Shown here: piece after piece, positions 42,087-51,506 of the stretch
Layout of the letters: each line of letters opens with the position of its first letter
How positions within the stretch are numbered: position 1 is the first letter of the stretch
Assembly: GCF_001650735.1 (NCBI RefSeq)
Contig: NZ_LXVY01000034.1
Location: 1 to 64,000, forward strand
Origin: Sphingomonas sp. TDK1
GTDB lineage: Bacteria > Pseudomonadota > Alphaproteobacteria > Sphingomonadales > Sphingomonadaceae
Direction of reading: 5' to 3'
Length of the DNA: 64,000 nucleotides
Program-made: the position numbers and the translations under genes
The notes under the pieces: model-generated
What the model was told of the DNA's origin: nothing
Seen by the model: the letters and a program-made list of their open reading frames with translations, nothing else
Databases searched by the model: none

Positions 42087-43193
42087 TCACCCATGATGCG
42101 TGGCGCTCCAGGGTGCACGGGCGCTCCAGGTCTCATCGCCGCCGACCACGGTGCAGCCACGCTCGCCGGTTTCGATCGTGCCGATGGTGAACACCGTCTC
42201 GCCCGCCGCAGTCAGCGCCGCCGCGACCGCTTCGGCTTGATCGGCAGCGACCACCGCGACCATGCCAATGCCGCAGTTGAAGGTGCGCGCCATCTCTTCC
42301 GGTTCGATTTGGCCCTGTGCCTGCAGGAACGCCATCAGCCGCGGCAGCGGCCAGGCATCGGCGTCGATGCGGGCGTGCGCCCCCTCGGGCAGCACGCGGG
42401 GGACATTCTCCAGCAGGCCGCCGCCGGTAATGTGGGCGAGGCCATGGATCGTGCCCTTGCGCAGCTCGGGCAGCAGGCTGGCGACATAGATCCGGGTCGG
42501 CGCCATCAGCGCATCGATCAGCAGCCGCTCCTGGTCGAACAGTGCCGGTCGGTCGAGCTTCCAACCTTTGTCCGCCGCGAGTCGGCGCACCAGCGAGAAC
42601 CCGTTCGAGTGCACCCCATTGGAGGCGAGGCCGAGCAGGATGTCCCCCGGCGCGATCTTCTTGCCGTCCAGCAGTCGATCGCGCTCAACCGCGCCGACGC
42701 AGAAGCCGGCGAGATCATAGTCGCCATCGGCATACATGCCGGGCATCTCCGCGGTCTCGCCGCCGATCAGCGCGCAGCCGGCCTGGCGGCAGCCCTCGGC
42801 GATCGAGGCGATCACCCGCTCCGCGACGGCGTTGTCGAGCTTGCCGCTCGCATAATAGTCTAGAAAGAACAACGGCTCGGCGCCCTGGACGATCAGATCG
42901 TTGGCGCACATCGCGACGAGATCGATGCCGACGCCGTCATGGTGGTTGTGCTCGATCGCCAGCTTCAGCTTGGTGCCGACGCCGTCGTTTGCCGCGACCA
43001 GCAGCGGATCGGTGAAGCCCGCCGCCTTCAGGTCGAAGATGCCGCCGAAGCCGCCGAGATCGGCGTCCGCACCGGCGCGCCGGGTGGAACGGGCAAGCGG
43101 GCCGATGGCGCGCACCAGCGCATTGCCCGCCGCAATCGAAACGCCCGCCTGGGCATAGGTGTAAGGGCCGTCGCCCGCCTTGGTCTCGCTCAT
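42087..43193 (-). CDS. purM: phosphoribosylformylglycinamidine cyclo-ligase (AIR synthetase)
   Basis: PurM closes the imidazole ring of purines using ATP. The 368-residue protein has the [14 protein letters not shown] substrate segment (about 67-80), the [21 protein letters not shown] motif (about 95-115), the [11 protein letters not shown] loop and the [16 protein letters not shown] phosphate loop, all intact. The ATG at 43193 fits the family; the open frame extends further only through antisense of the next gene. It is divergent from the DUF2066-like-hdaA-ppk1-ppx operon. Confidence 0.95.
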   Translation of the reverse strand: MSETKAGDGPYTYAQAGVSIAAGNALVRAIGPLARSTRRAGADADLGGFGGIFDLKAAGFTDPLLVAANDGVGTKLKLAIEHNHHDGVGIDLVAMCANDLIVQGAEPLFFLDYYASGKLDNAVAERVIASIAEGCRQAGCALIGGETAEMPGMYADGDYDLAGFCVGAVERDRLLDGKKIAPGDILLGLASNGVHSNGFSLVRRLAADKGWKLDRPALFDQERLLIDALMAPTRIYVASLLPELRKGTIHGLAHITGGGLLENVPRVLPEGAHARIDADAWPLPRLMAFLQAQGQIEPEEMARTFNCGIGMVAVVAADQAEAVAAALTAAGETVFTIGTIETGERGCTVVGGDETWSARAPWSATHHG

Positions 43194-43256
43194 GGGCGAC
43201 GCCCTAGCCACAACGCGCTTGGATTTCCACGCCCGGTTCGCCAAAAGGGCGCCCGC

Positions 43257-44498
43257 ATGCAGTTTCGCCGTCCCAAAACCGTCCTTGGCGCCCTTTCGGC
43301 GCTCGCGCTCGCCGGTGCGGGCATCATGGCGGCACGCGGGCAGGGCGGCGTGCCCGCCGTCCCGGTGGGTGCGGCCGGAAGCTTCGAGATCAGCGGCGTC
43401 AAGGTCGACGTGTCGGGCAAGACTGCCGAGATCGCGCGCCAGGGCGGCTGGCGGATCGCTCAGCGCAAGGGCTGGTCGATGCTGTCGCAGCAGCTCACCG
43501 GAAAGCCGGGCGCGCTCTCCGATTCGGCATTGGACGCCATCGTCACCGGCATCGTCGTCGAGCGCGAGCAGATCGGGCCCAACCGCTATATCGCCAGCCT
43601 CGGTGTGCAGTTCGATCGCGCGAAGGCCGGTTCCATCCTCGGCGTGTCGATCGCCGTCACCCATTCGCCGCCGATGCTGCTGGTGCCGCTGCAATATTCG
43701 GGCGGCGTGGGCCAAGTGTTCGAGCGCGACACCGCCTGGGCGCGCGCCTGGAACCGGCTGCGCGCGGCGGGCAGCACGATCGACTATGTCCGCCTGCGCG
43801 GCACCGGCGCGGACAAGCTGCTGGTCAATACCGGCCAGACGCTGCGGCATGGCCGCAACTGGTGGCGGACGATCCTCGACCAATATGGCGCGGTCGACAT
43901 GCTCGTCGCCGAGGTCCAGCTTCGTCGCGACTATCCCGGCGGGCCGATCGTCGGCATCTTCTCGGCGACTCACGGACCGGACAAGGTGGCGATCACGCGC
44001 TTTGCGCTGCGAATCGACAATGGCGACGCAATCGATGCGCTTTTCGACACCGCTGTGGCGCGCATCGACAAGGCCTATCAGACGGCGTTGACCGACGGCC
44101 GGCTTCACACCGATGCGGTTCTCGCCGCCAGGCCGCCGGTCGCGCAGCCGGCCGCGCCGGCTCCGGAGGAAGCGCCTCTGCCGACGCCGCTCCCAAGCGT
44201 CGAAACCAGCCCTGCAGCTGCGAACACCTCCCTATCGGTGCAGATCGAAACGCCCAATGCAGCGGCCGTCAACGCGTCCGAAAGCGCGGTGCGTGGCGTG
44301 CCGGGCGTGCGGAGTGCCACTACCACCAGCCTTGCCCTTGGCGGCATATCGGTGATGCGCGTCTCGTTCGACGGATCACAGGCCGCCCTTCGTGCCGCGC
44401 TCGAGTCGCGGGGCTGGAGCGTGCAGGAGGGGCCGGGCGTGCTCCGCATCCGGCGCGGCGCCGCACCGCAAGCATCGCCGACCCCCAAGGCGCAATGA
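43257..44498 (+). CDS. exported DUF2066-like protein (heavy-metal-associated-like C-terminus)
   Basis: A 413-residue protein starting [20 protein letters not shown], with a signal or anchor segment (about 9-25). The first two-thirds ([24 protein letters not shown]...) resemble DUF2066-type proteins found next to hda genes. The C-terminal 80 residues ([25 protein letters not shown]..., then [19 protein letters not shown]) look like a heavy-metal-associated fold with the metal cysteines missing. A proline/alanine linker (about 285-325) separates the two. It overlaps hdaA by ATGA; its role in replication control or envelope function is not known. Confidence 0.75.
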   Translation: MQFRRPKTVLGALSALALAGAGIMAARGQGGVPAVPVGAAGSFEISGVKVDVSGKTAEIARQGGWRIAQRKGWSMLSQQLTGKPGALSDSALDAIVTGIVVEREQIGPNRYIASLGVQFDRAKAGSILGVSIAVTHSPPMLLVPLQYSGGVGQVFERDTAWARAWNRLRAAGSTIDYVRLRGTGADKLLVNTGQTLRHGRNWWRTILDQYGAVDMLVAEVQLRRDYPGGPIVGIFSATHGPDKVAITRFALRIDNGDAIDALFDTAVARIDKAYQTALTDGRLHTDAVLAARPPVAQPAAPAPEEAPLPTPLPSVETSPAAANTSLSVQIETPNAAAVNASESAVRGVPGVRSATTTSLALGGISVMRVSFDGSQAALRAALESRGWSVQEGPGVLRIRRGAAPQASPTPKAQ

Positions 44499-45109
44499 GC
44501 CAGCTCCGCCTGCCGCTGGGGCTGCCCGAGGCGAGCGAGACGGACTTCCTGGTCAGCGACTCGAACGCCCGTGCCGTCCACCAGCTCGAACACTGGGCGA
44601 CCTGGCCGGTGATGGCCGCCCTGCTGATCGGGCCGCGCAAATCGGGGCGCAGCCTGCTCGCGCGCATCTTCGCCGCCAAGAACGGCGGGACGATCATCGA
44701 CGATGCCGAGCGCGTCGACGAGGCCGACATCTTCCACGCCTGGAACCGCGCGCAGGGCGAACGGCGCCCGTTGCTGATCGTTGCGGATGCGGCTCCCCCC
44801 CTATGGGAAGTGGCGCTGCCCGATCTCCGCTCGCGCCTCGCCGCCTCGCCGCTGCTGGAATTGGGGCCGCCCGACGACGCGCTGCTTCCGCTGCTGATCG
44901 AGCGCGCCTTCACCCGCCACCTGCTGCACGCGACGCCCAATGTGATTGCCTGGATCGCCAAGCGGATCGAGCGCAGCCATGTCGCCATCCTGCGCGTTGC
45001 CGACGTTCTGGAAATGGAGACCGACGGCCGTTTGTCGATCCCGGTAGTGAAGTCTACACTCCAGGCTGCAAGCCTTTTGACGCATTCCGACGATAGCGAG
45101 AGCGAATGA
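44495..45109 (+). CDS. hdaA: HdaA, DnaA-inactivating AAA+ regulator
   Basis: HdaA stimulates hydrolysis of DnaA-bound ATP together with the DNA polymerase clamp, limiting re-initiation of replication. The 204-residue protein starts [12 protein letters not shown], the N-terminal clamp-binding box (QLRLPL), and continues with a DnaA-like domain: VMAALLIGPRKSGRSLLARI (a Walker-A-like loop with Arg at the Lys position, as in E. coli Hda) and IIDDAERVDEADIFHAWN. It overlaps the genes on both sides by ATGA, in the order DUF2066-hdaA-ppk1. Confidence 0.88.
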   Translation: MSQLRLPLGLPEASETDFLVSDSNARAVHQLEHWATWPVMAALLIGPRKSGRSLLARIFAAKNGGTIIDDAERVDEADIFHAWNRAQGERRPLLIVADAAPPLWEVALPDLRSRLAASPLLELGPPDDALLPLLIERAFTRHLLHATPNVIAWIAKRIERSHVAILRVADVLEMETDGRLSIPVVKSTLQAASLLTHSDDSESE

Positions 45110-47274
45110 CCGAATCCGCCGCACCTGCGACCATCGCCCCCGCCGACCCCACCGAAGCGCGTTATTTCAACCGCGAGCTCTCCTGGCTGGCCTTCAACCG
45201 CCGCGTGATGGAGGAGGCATGCAACCCCGCCCATCCCTTGCTGGAGCGGCTGCGCTTCCTGTCCATCTCGGGCAGCAATTTCGACGAATTCTTCATGGTC
45301 CGCGTCGCCGGCCTGATGGGCCAGCAACTCCAGAATATCGACACGCGCTCGGCCGACGGGCTCACCCCGGCACAACAGCTGGAGGCGATCTCCGCCGAAG
45401 CCGCGACACTCGCCGACGAGCAGCAGGCGGTCTGGATCGATATCCGCGCGCAGCTCGCGCTCGCCAATATCTTCGTGCTCGAGGCCGATGCGATCGAGGG
45501 CGAGACCGAGGAGTGGCTCGCCAATCATTTCCGCGAACAGATTTTCCCGATCCTGACGCCGCAGGCGCTCGACCCCGCGCACCCGTTCCCGTTCATCCCC
45601 AACCAGGGGTCGAGCGTGATTTTCAACCTGCTGCGCAAGTCCGATCGCGAGCCGATCCAGGAACTGGTGATGCTGCCGACGACGCTGAAGCGCTTCGTCC
45701 GCCTGCCCGGCGCACCTGCGCGCTACGTCGCGATCGAGACGCTGATCAAGCATTTCTGGGAGCTGCTCTTCCACGGCTACGAAATGCTGGGCGCGGCCAC
45801 CTTCCGGGTGCTGCGCGACAGCGATATTGAGATTGAGGAAGAGGCGGAGGATCTGGTCCTGACCTTCCGCTCGGCGATCAAGCGCCGCCGGCGCGGCCGC
45901 GTCATCCGCCTCGAGATGGAGGAGGGCATCGCCCCCGATCTGGAGGCGGTGCTGAAGGAGGAACTGGGCGGCAGCGACGCGCTGCTGACCGAGACGGGCG
46001 GGTTCCTGGGCGTCGGTGACCTGTCGATGCTCGTCGACGAGGATCGGCCCGACCTAAAGTTCACCCCATTCTCGGCGCGCTTCCCCGAGCGCATCCGCGA
46101 ATATGGTGGCGATTGCTTCGCGGCGATCCGCGCCAAGGACATCATCGTCCACCACCCCTACGAGACGTTCGACGTCGTGCTCAGCTTCCTCCAGCAGGCG
46201 GCCGCCGATCCGGACGTGGTCGCGATCAAGCAGACGCTCTACCGCGCCGGCAAGCAGTCGGCGGTGATCAACGCGCTGATCGCCGCGGCGGAAGCGGGCA
46301 AGTCGGTGACCGCCGTGGTAGAGCTGAAGGCCCGGTTCGACGAGGAGCAGAACCTCTACTGGGCGACCGCGCTGGAACGCGCGGGGGTGCAGGTTGTCTA
46401 TGGCTTCATCGACTGGAAGACCCACGCCAAGGTGTCGATGGTCGTCCGGCGCGAGGGCAATGGCTATCGAACCTACTGTCACTTCGGAACGGGCAACTAT
46501 CACCCGATCACCGCCCGCATCTACACCGATCTGAGCTTCTTCACGGCCGATCCGCGCATCGGCCGCGACGCCGCGCAGATCTTCAACTACGTCACCGGCT
46601 ATGTCGAACCGCAGCATCTCGAGTTGCTCGGCATCAGCCCCCGCAACCTGCGCGACCGGCTGAGCGACCTGATCGAGGAAGAGATCGGTCACGCCCGTGC
46701 CGGACGGCCCGGCACGATCTGGGCCAAGATGAACTCGGTAGTCGACCCTGCGATCATCGAGAAGCTGTACCAGGCGAGCGCCGCCGGCGTACAGATCGAG
46801 CTGATCGTGCGCGGCATCTGCTGCCTCCGCCCGGGGGTCGCGGGCATGAGCGAGAATATCCGGGTGAAGTCGATCGTCGGCCGTTTCCTCGAACATAGCC
46901 GAATCTGGGTGTTCGGCAACGGCAAGGCGCTGCCCAATGACGGCGCCAAGGTCTATATCTCCTCGGCCGACTGGATGCAGCGCAACTTCGATCGCCGTGT
47001 CGAGTTCATGTTGCCGCTGCTCAACAAGACCGTGCACGACCAGGTGCTCGACCAGGTGATGGTCGCCAATCTACTCGACAACGAACAGAGCTGGCTGCTC
47101 GCGCCCGACGGTCATTACGACCGGATCGTGCCGGGCGACGACGGGGAATTCAATCTGCACCGTTATTTCATGACCAATCCCTCGCTCTCCGGGCGCGGTG
47201 CCGCGATGGGGGGACGCAAGCCGGTGCCCAAGCTCTCGCCGCGCAAGCAGCGCCTCGCCGCGAAGGGCGCTTGA
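45106..47274 (+). CDS. ppk1: polyphosphate kinase 1
   Basis: Ppk1 reversibly polymerises phosphate from ATP. The 722-residue protein shows the N-terminal YFNRELSWLAFNRRVMEEA (about 22-40) and FLSISGSNFDEFFMVRVAG, the QTLYRAGKQSAVINAL segment, the catalytic-histidine block YCHFGTGNYHPITARIYTDLS (about 460-480) and the second phosphate-binding region YISSADWMQRNFDRRVEFM (about 620-640). Complete. It overlaps hdaA by ATGA and is followed by ppx after four bases, so synthesis and degradation of polyphosphate are encoded together. Confidence 0.96.
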   Translation: MTESAAPATIAPADPTEARYFNRELSWLAFNRRVMEEACNPAHPLLERLRFLSISGSNFDEFFMVRVAGLMGQQLQNIDTRSADGLTPAQQLEAISAEAATLADEQQAVWIDIRAQLALANIFVLEADAIEGETEEWLANHFREQIFPILTPQALDPAHPFPFIPNQGSSVIFNLLRKSDREPIQELVMLPTTLKRFVRLPGAPARYVAIETLIKHFWELLFHGYEMLGAATFRVLRDSDIEIEEEAEDLVLTFRSAIKRRRRGRVIRLEMEEGIAPDLEAVLKEELGGSDALLTETGGFLGVGDLSMLVDEDRPDLKFTPFSARFPERIREYGGDCFAAIRAKDIIVHHPYETFDVVLSFLQQAAADPDVVAIKQTLYRAGKQSAVINALIAAAEAGKSVTAVVELKARFDEEQNLYWATALERAGVQVVYGFIDWKTHAKVSMVVRREGNGYRTYCHFGTGNYHPITARIYTDLSFFTADPRIGRDAAQIFNYVTGYVEPQHLELLGISPRNLRDRLSDLIEEEIGHARAGRPGTIWAKMNSVVDPAIIEKLYQASAAGVQIELIVRGICCLRPGVAGMSENIRVKSIVGRFLEHSRIWVFGNGKALPNDGAKVYISSADWMQRNFDRRVEFMLPLLNKTVHDQVLDQVMVANLLDNEQSWLLAPDGHYDRIVPGDDGEFNLHRYFMTNPSLSGRGAAMGGRKPVPKLSPRKQRLAAKGA

Positions 47275-47278
47275 TCGC

Positions 47279-48775
47279 GTGGCGACCATCTTGCGTCCCA
47301 GGCCGAGCAGCGTTTCGACAAGCGCTCGGCCGCGTACCGCAATCATCGACATCGGCTCCAATTCCATCCGCCTGGTCGTCTATGAGGGACCGGCGCGACT
47401 GCCCGCGACTCTCTTCAACGAGAAGGTGATGGCCGGGCTGGGCAAGGGCCTGGCCGAGACGGGCGCAATTCACGCCGGCGGGCTCGCCAGCGCACGGGCG
47501 GCACTCGGCCGCTTCGCGCTGCTCGCCCGCGAGATGCAGGTGAGCGAGCTCCGCACCGTCGCCACCGCCGCGGTGCGCGATGCCTCGAATGGCGGCGAGC
47601 TGATGGCGATGGCGAAGGCGCTGGACCTGGAGGTCGAATTGCTCTCCGGCGTCGAAGAGGCGACCGCCGCTGGTCTGGGTGTACTGTCCGGTATTCCCGA
47701 AGCGGATGGTATTGTCGGCGATCTGGGCGGCGGCAGCCTGGAGCTGGTACGTGTCGTTGCGGGCACGGTGACCGACCGCGTATCCTTCCCGCTTGGCGTG
47801 CTGCGCCTCGGCGCGATCCGCGCGCGGGGCAAGGGCATGCTGGAGCGCGAGGTCACCCGCATGATCGAGGCGGCTGGCTGGAAGGGACGGGGGAAGGGGC
47901 TGCCCTTCTACATGGTTGGCGGCTCCTGGCGCTCGCTCGCCAAGCTCGACATGCATCTCAGCAATTATCCGCTGCCGATCGTCCACCACTACCCGCTGGC
48001 GATTGACCGGGTGGAGGAGCTCGGCCGGCGTGTCGAAGGCGCGACCAAGGCCGACCTCAAGACGGTGCCCGATCTGTCGAGCGCGCGCATTCCCTCGCTG
48101 GCGGATGCCGCGGCGCTGCTCGTAGCGGTGACCAGGCAGCTCGGCAGCAGCGGGACGATCGTCTCGGCCTATGGCCTGCGCGAGGGACTGTTGTTCCAGC
48201 GGCTCTCGGCCGAAGAGCGGCTGCAGGACCCGCTGATCGTTGCCGCGCGCGAGGAAGGTCAGCGCTCGGGCCGGTTTCCCGAACATGGCGACCTGCTGGA
48301 TGCGTGGCTTGCGCCGCTGTTTCGCGACGGACCGGAATGGGCGCGGCTCCGCCATGCTGCTTGCCTGCTCGCCGACGTGGGTTGGCGGGCAAACCCCGAG
48401 TTCCGCGCCGAACGCGGGATGGAGATAGGGTTGCACGGCAATTGGGTCGGCATCGACGCAGCCGGCCGCGCGATGGTCGCGCAGGCGCTGTATACGTCGC
48501 TTGGGGGCGCGATCGACAGCCCGGCACCGCTCGAACGCCTGGCCTCGCTCGACGCCCTGGCCGAGGCGAAGCGCTGGGGCCTCGCAATGCGGCTCGGCCA
48601 GCGGCTGAGCGGCGGTGTCGCGCGGCCGCTCAAGCGATCACGGCTGCGGCTGGAGGGCAATGCGCTGGTGCTCAGCCTCGCCGATGGCGACGAGCCGCTG
48701 TACGGCGAGGCGGTCGAAAAGCGCCACCGCGCTCTGGCGGTGGCGATGGCAAAGGAGCCGGTGCTGGAGACGTGA
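47279..48775 (+). CDS. ppx: Ppx/GppA phosphatase (exopolyphosphatase)
   Basis: It removes terminal phosphate from polyphosphate (and possibly converts pppGpp). The 498-residue protein has the sugar-kinase/actin-type phosphate-1 motif AIIDIGSNSIRLVVYE (about 20-35), VATAAVRDASNG, and the second phosphate motif VGDLGGGSLELV (about 148-158), followed by a C-terminal helical HD-like region (HAACLLADVGWRANPE, about 360-375). Start: a GTG at 47279, four bases after the ppk1 stop; an ATG further upstream would be inside ppk1. Paired with ppk1. Confidence 0.93.
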   Translation: MATILRPRPSSVSTSARPRTAIIDIGSNSIRLVVYEGPARLPATLFNEKVMAGLGKGLAETGAIHAGGLASARAALGRFALLAREMQVSELRTVATAAVRDASNGGELMAMAKALDLEVELLSGVEEATAAGLGVLSGIPEADGIVGDLGGGSLELVRVVAGTVTDRVSFPLGVLRLGAIRARGKGMLEREVTRMIEAAGWKGRGKGLPFYMVGGSWRSLAKLDMHLSNYPLPIVHHYPLAIDRVEELGRRVEGATKADLKTVPDLSSARIPSLADAAALLVAVTRQLGSSGTIVSAYGLREGLLFQRLSAEERLQDPLIVAAREEGQRSGRFPEHGDLLDAWLAPLFRDGPEWARLRHAACLLADVGWRANPEFRAERGMEIGLHGNWVGIDAAGRAMVAQALYTSLGGAIDSPAPLERLASLDALAEAKRWGLAMRLGQRLSGGVARPLKRSRLRLEGNALVLSLADGDEPLYGEAVEKRHRALAVAMAKEPVLET

Positions 48776-48905
48776 CGGGCGGCTTGCAACCCGCAATTCC
48801 GGCGAGAGCCGGGATCCGTTGCTCCGGCGGCCTCGGCTCCGTCTGGAGCGTCGCGATGTCCGGAGCCGGGCTTTCGTGGGAGGAAGACGGGGAGGGCGGC
48901 CGAGA

Positions 48906-50231
48906 CTAGGCCGCCAGCCAGTCCTTCAACGCCGCCCGCGCCCTATCGGTATACATGCGCTTGCGATCCGCCTTTTTGGTGCGGCCCTCAATCGGGGGGA
49001 ATAGCCCGAAATTCACGTTCATCGGCTGGTAGGTTTCGATCTCCGCCTCACCGGTAATGTGGGAGAGGAGGGCGCCCAGCGCGGTCTCGCGCGGGGGCGG
49101 CTGCAGTTCGGTACCCGCGATCTCGGCAGCAGCGAAACGACCGGCGAGCATCCCGATCGCAGCGCTTTCCACATACCCTTCGCAGCCCGTAATCTGCCCG
49201 GCGAAGCGGATGTTCGGGGCATTCTTCAGCCGCAGCGTCGCGTCGAGCAGCTCGGGCGAGCGCAGGAACGTGTTGCGGTGCAGCCCGCCCAGCCGCGCGA
49301 ATTCGGCATGTTCCAGCCCCGGAATGGTGCGGAACAGCCGCACCTGCTCGGCATATTTCAGCTTGGTCTGGAAGCCGACCATGTTCCACAGCGTGCCGCT
49401 CGCATTATCCTGCCGCAGTTGCACCACCGCATAGGGCCAGCGCCCGGTGCGCGGATCGTCGAGGCCGACGCCCTTCATCGGCCCGTAGCGCAGCGTGTCG
49501 ACGCCGCGCTCGGCCATCACCTCGATCGGCATGCAGCCTTCGAAATAGGGGACATTCTCCCACTCGCGGAACTCGGTCTTCTCGCCGGCCATCAGCCCGG
49601 CGTGGAATTCGAGATACTGTTCCTTCGACATCGGGCAGTTGATGTAGTCCTTGCCCGATCCCTTGTTCCACCGGCTCTGGAACCAGGCGGTTTCCATGTC
49701 GATCGACTCGCGGTGGACGATCGGCGCGATCGCGTCGAAAAAGGCGAGGCTGTCCTTGCCGGTCGCGCGACCGATGCTCTCCGCCAGCATCGGCGCGGTC
49801 AGCGGGCCGGTGGCGACGATCGTGCGGCCCTCGGCGGGCAGCGTGTCCACGCGCTCGCGGACGATGGTGATGTTCGGGTGCTGCTCCAGCGCCGCGGTGA
49901 CGCCGTCGGCAAAGCCGTCGCGGTCCACTGCCAGCGCCGAGCCGGCGGGCACCTTGTGGACGTCGCCCTGGGTCAGGATCAGCGAGCCGAGCGCACGCAT
50001 TTCCTGGTGGAGCAGGCCGACGGCATTGCTGTCTGCGTCGTCGGAGCGAAAGCTGTTCGAGCAGACGAGTTCGGCGAGCCTGTCGCTCTGGTGCGCCGGG
50101 GTCATTTCCCCCGAGCCGCGCATTTCGGAAAGGCGGACCTTATATCCGGCCTGGGCGAGCTGCCACGCGGCTTCCGAGCCGGCAAGGCCGCCGCCGATGA
50201 TATGGATGTCGTGAGTCACGTCCGCGCCCAT
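48906..50231 (-). CDS. trmFO: tRNA (uracil-5-)-methyltransferase, folate-dependent (TrmFO)
   Basis: TrmFO makes ribothymidine at tRNA position 54 using methylenetetrahydrofolate and FAD. The 441-residue protein has the FAD-binding [19 protein letters not shown] (about 10-28), [15 protein letters not shown], and near the end [25 protein letters not shown] (about 340-365) and the [12 protein letters not shown] signature. The start at 50231 (ATG) is uncertain; a GTG at 50219 is also possible. It diverges from the DUF488 gene and its downstream gap contains a REP-like remnant (CCGGCGAGAGCCGGGATCC). Confidence 0.94.
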   Translation of the reverse strand: MGADVTHDIHIIGGGLAGSEAAWQLAQAGYKVRLSEMRGSGEMTPAHQSDRLAELVCSNSFRSDDADSNAVGLLHQEMRALGSLILTQGDVHKVPAGSALAVDRDGFADGVTAALEQHPNITIVRERVDTLPAEGRTIVATGPLTAPMLAESIGRATGKDSLAFFDAIAPIVHRESIDMETAWFQSRWNKGSGKDYINCPMSKEQYLEFHAGLMAGEKTEFREWENVPYFEGCMPIEVMAERGVDTLRYGPMKGVGLDDPRTGRWPYAVVQLRQDNASGTLWNMVGFQTKLKYAEQVRLFRTIPGLEHAEFARLGGLHRNTFLRSPELLDATLRLKNAPNIRFAGQITGCEGYVESAAIGMLAGRFAAAEIAGTELQPPPRETALGALLSHITGEAEIETYQPMNVNFGLFPPIEGRTKKADRKRMYTDRARAALKDWLAA

Positions 50232-50265
50232 AGCGGCATGACGGCTCGATGACAAAGGAGCGAGC

Positions 50266-50697
50266 ATGCGAATCTACACGATCGGCTATGAAGCCACGAC
50301 GATGGCCGAGTTCCTCGCTGCGCTCACCAAGGCCGGCGTGCAGCGGGTAATCGATGTGCGGGCGTTGCCGCTTTCCCGTCGACCGGGTTTCTCCAAATCC
50401 TCGCTGGCGGCGAGCCTGCGCGAGGCGGGCATCGACTATGTCCATCTCAAGCAGCTCGGCACGCCCAAGCGCGGACGCGATGCGGCGAAGAAGGGTGACG
50501 TCGCGACCCTGCGCGCGGTCTATGACGTTCAGCTGGGGTTGCCCGAGGCCCAGGCGCAGGTGGCGCAGATGCACGCGCTGGCGGCGGAGAAAACCAGCGC
50601 CTTGCTCTGCTACGAACGCGATCCGTGCCACTGCCACCGGACGCTGCTGCTGGAAGCCGAAGGCGAGGGGGCGGAGGTGGTCGACCTCTACGCCTGA
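50266..50697 (+). CDS. DUF488 family protein
   Basis: A 143-residue soluble protein with the DUF488 signature: [16 protein letters not shown] at the start, [17 protein letters not shown] (Arg-rich, with Asp-Val-Arg), and [16 protein letters not shown] at the end with a Cys/His cluster (CHCHR). The family is widespread and uncharacterised, with proposed nucleic acid or metal binding. AAAGGAG lies six bases before the ATG. A terminator follows. Confidence 0.9.
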   Translation: MRIYTIGYEATTMAEFLAALTKAGVQRVIDVRALPLSRRPGFSKSSLAASLREAGIDYVHLKQLGTPKRGRDAAKKGDVATLRAVYDVQLGLPEAQAQVAQMHALAAEKTSALLCYERDPCHCHRTLLLEAEGEGAEVVDLYA

Positions 50698-50712
50698 ACC
50701 TTGGAAAAGGCC

Positions 50713-50736
50713 GGGGCAGCCCTGAAGGACTGCCCC
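50713..50736. terminator. hairpin terminator after DUF488 gene
   Basis: GGGGCAG (50713-50719) pairs with CTGCCCC (50730-50736) with inner CC/GG pairs, followed by GTTT on the plus strand. On the minus strand the same stem is followed by GGCCTTTTCC. Confidence 0.65.
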
Positions 50737-50752
50737 GTTTAGTTCGGGGAGA

Positions 50753-50783
50753 GTCGACGCGAGGGGGAACGAAACGCGTCGAC
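50753..50783. other. second stem-loop in the DUF488-PilZ gap
   Basis: GTCGACGCG (50753-50761) and CGCGTCGAC (50775-50783) form a perfect nine-base stem with a 13-base loop AGGGGGAACGAAA. On the minus strand the loop is C-rich and, together with the adjacent terminator hairpin, gives the layout of a small RNA of about 80 bases. The rest of 50784-50972 shows no gene; it contains the motif TTAACCAT at 50877-50884. Confidence 0.5.
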
Positions 50784-50972
50784 GGGATGCCATGTGCCCC
50801 GGCCATGTTGCATCCGCGTGTCGCTTGTTTGCGGTTTCGGCGGAAAATTGTCGCGCCTGATCCCGTCAAACCTTCGTTAACCATGAAATCTTAAGCTAAT
50901 TTTCGCCGCGTTTACCGCCTCGCAATGCCTGCGGGCGCAAAGCGAAAGCCAATGCACGCCATTGGAGCGCTT

Positions 50973-51488
50973 ATGGGTATCGCGGCACGACTGTATCAGG
51001 ACGGACGCTGGGCCGAACGTCATCCGGTGGAGCTGGAAGCGACGCTGCGGGACTCGGACTGGGCGCCCGTCGATGTGACGATCGAGGATCTGTCGCATGG
51101 CGGCTTTCGCGTCGTGGCGGGCGCGGATCTTGCGGTCGGCAGCACGATCGCGCTCGGCATCGCCGGCATCGGCACGCGCGAGGCGAAGGTGGTATGGGGC
51201 ACGGCCGGCATTTATGGCTGCGAGTTCGGTACGCCGCTGAGCGATGCCGACCTGCGCACGGCGCTGTCCGGTCCGGTGGCGACGCCGATTGCCTTTCCCA
51301 AGACGCCGCTCCCGACACCCCAGCCGACGCCGCCGGTGGTGCAAGGATGGAGCGCGCCCGCGAGCGACGCGAAATTCTCGGTGCGGACCCGGCTCGCGAT
51401 CATCGTCGGCAGTGCGGTGATCGCCTGGATGCTGGTGTTCGCGATCGGTTATGGCCTGTGGGCGCTGGCCGGGGCGCTGCTCCGCTGA
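50973..51488 (+). CDS. PilZ-domain protein with C-terminal membrane segment
   Basis: A 171-residue protein. The PilZ domain occupies about residues 12-90: a short Arg-containing stretch RWAERHPVELEATL and the D/N-x-S-x-x-G signature in VTIEDLSHGGFRV (here LSHGG), followed by GIAGIGTREAKVVWGT. The classical RxxxR box is only partly matched (DGRWAER), so cyclic-di-GMP binding is not certain. A proline-rich linker (about 105-125) leads to one transmembrane segment near the C-terminus (about 142-165). The ATG at 50973 is chosen because GGAG lies five bases upstream; ATGs at 50925 and 50952 lack this. Confidence 0.83.
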   Translation: MGIAARLYQDGRWAERHPVELEATLRDSDWAPVDVTIEDLSHGGFRVVAGADLAVGSTIALGIAGIGTREAKVVWGTAGIYGCEFGTPLSDADLRTALSGPVATPIAFPKTPLPTPQPTPPVVQGWSAPASDAKFSVRTRLAIIVGSAVIAWMLVFAIGYGLWALAGALLR

Positions 51489-51506
51489 GCGGCGCCCCGC
51501 CGGGCC

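Noticed and set aside
45106-48775. Polyphosphate kinase and exopolyphosphatase next to hdaA as a novel system
   Set aside because: The ppk1-ppx pair near hdaA is a known alphaproteobacterial arrangement.
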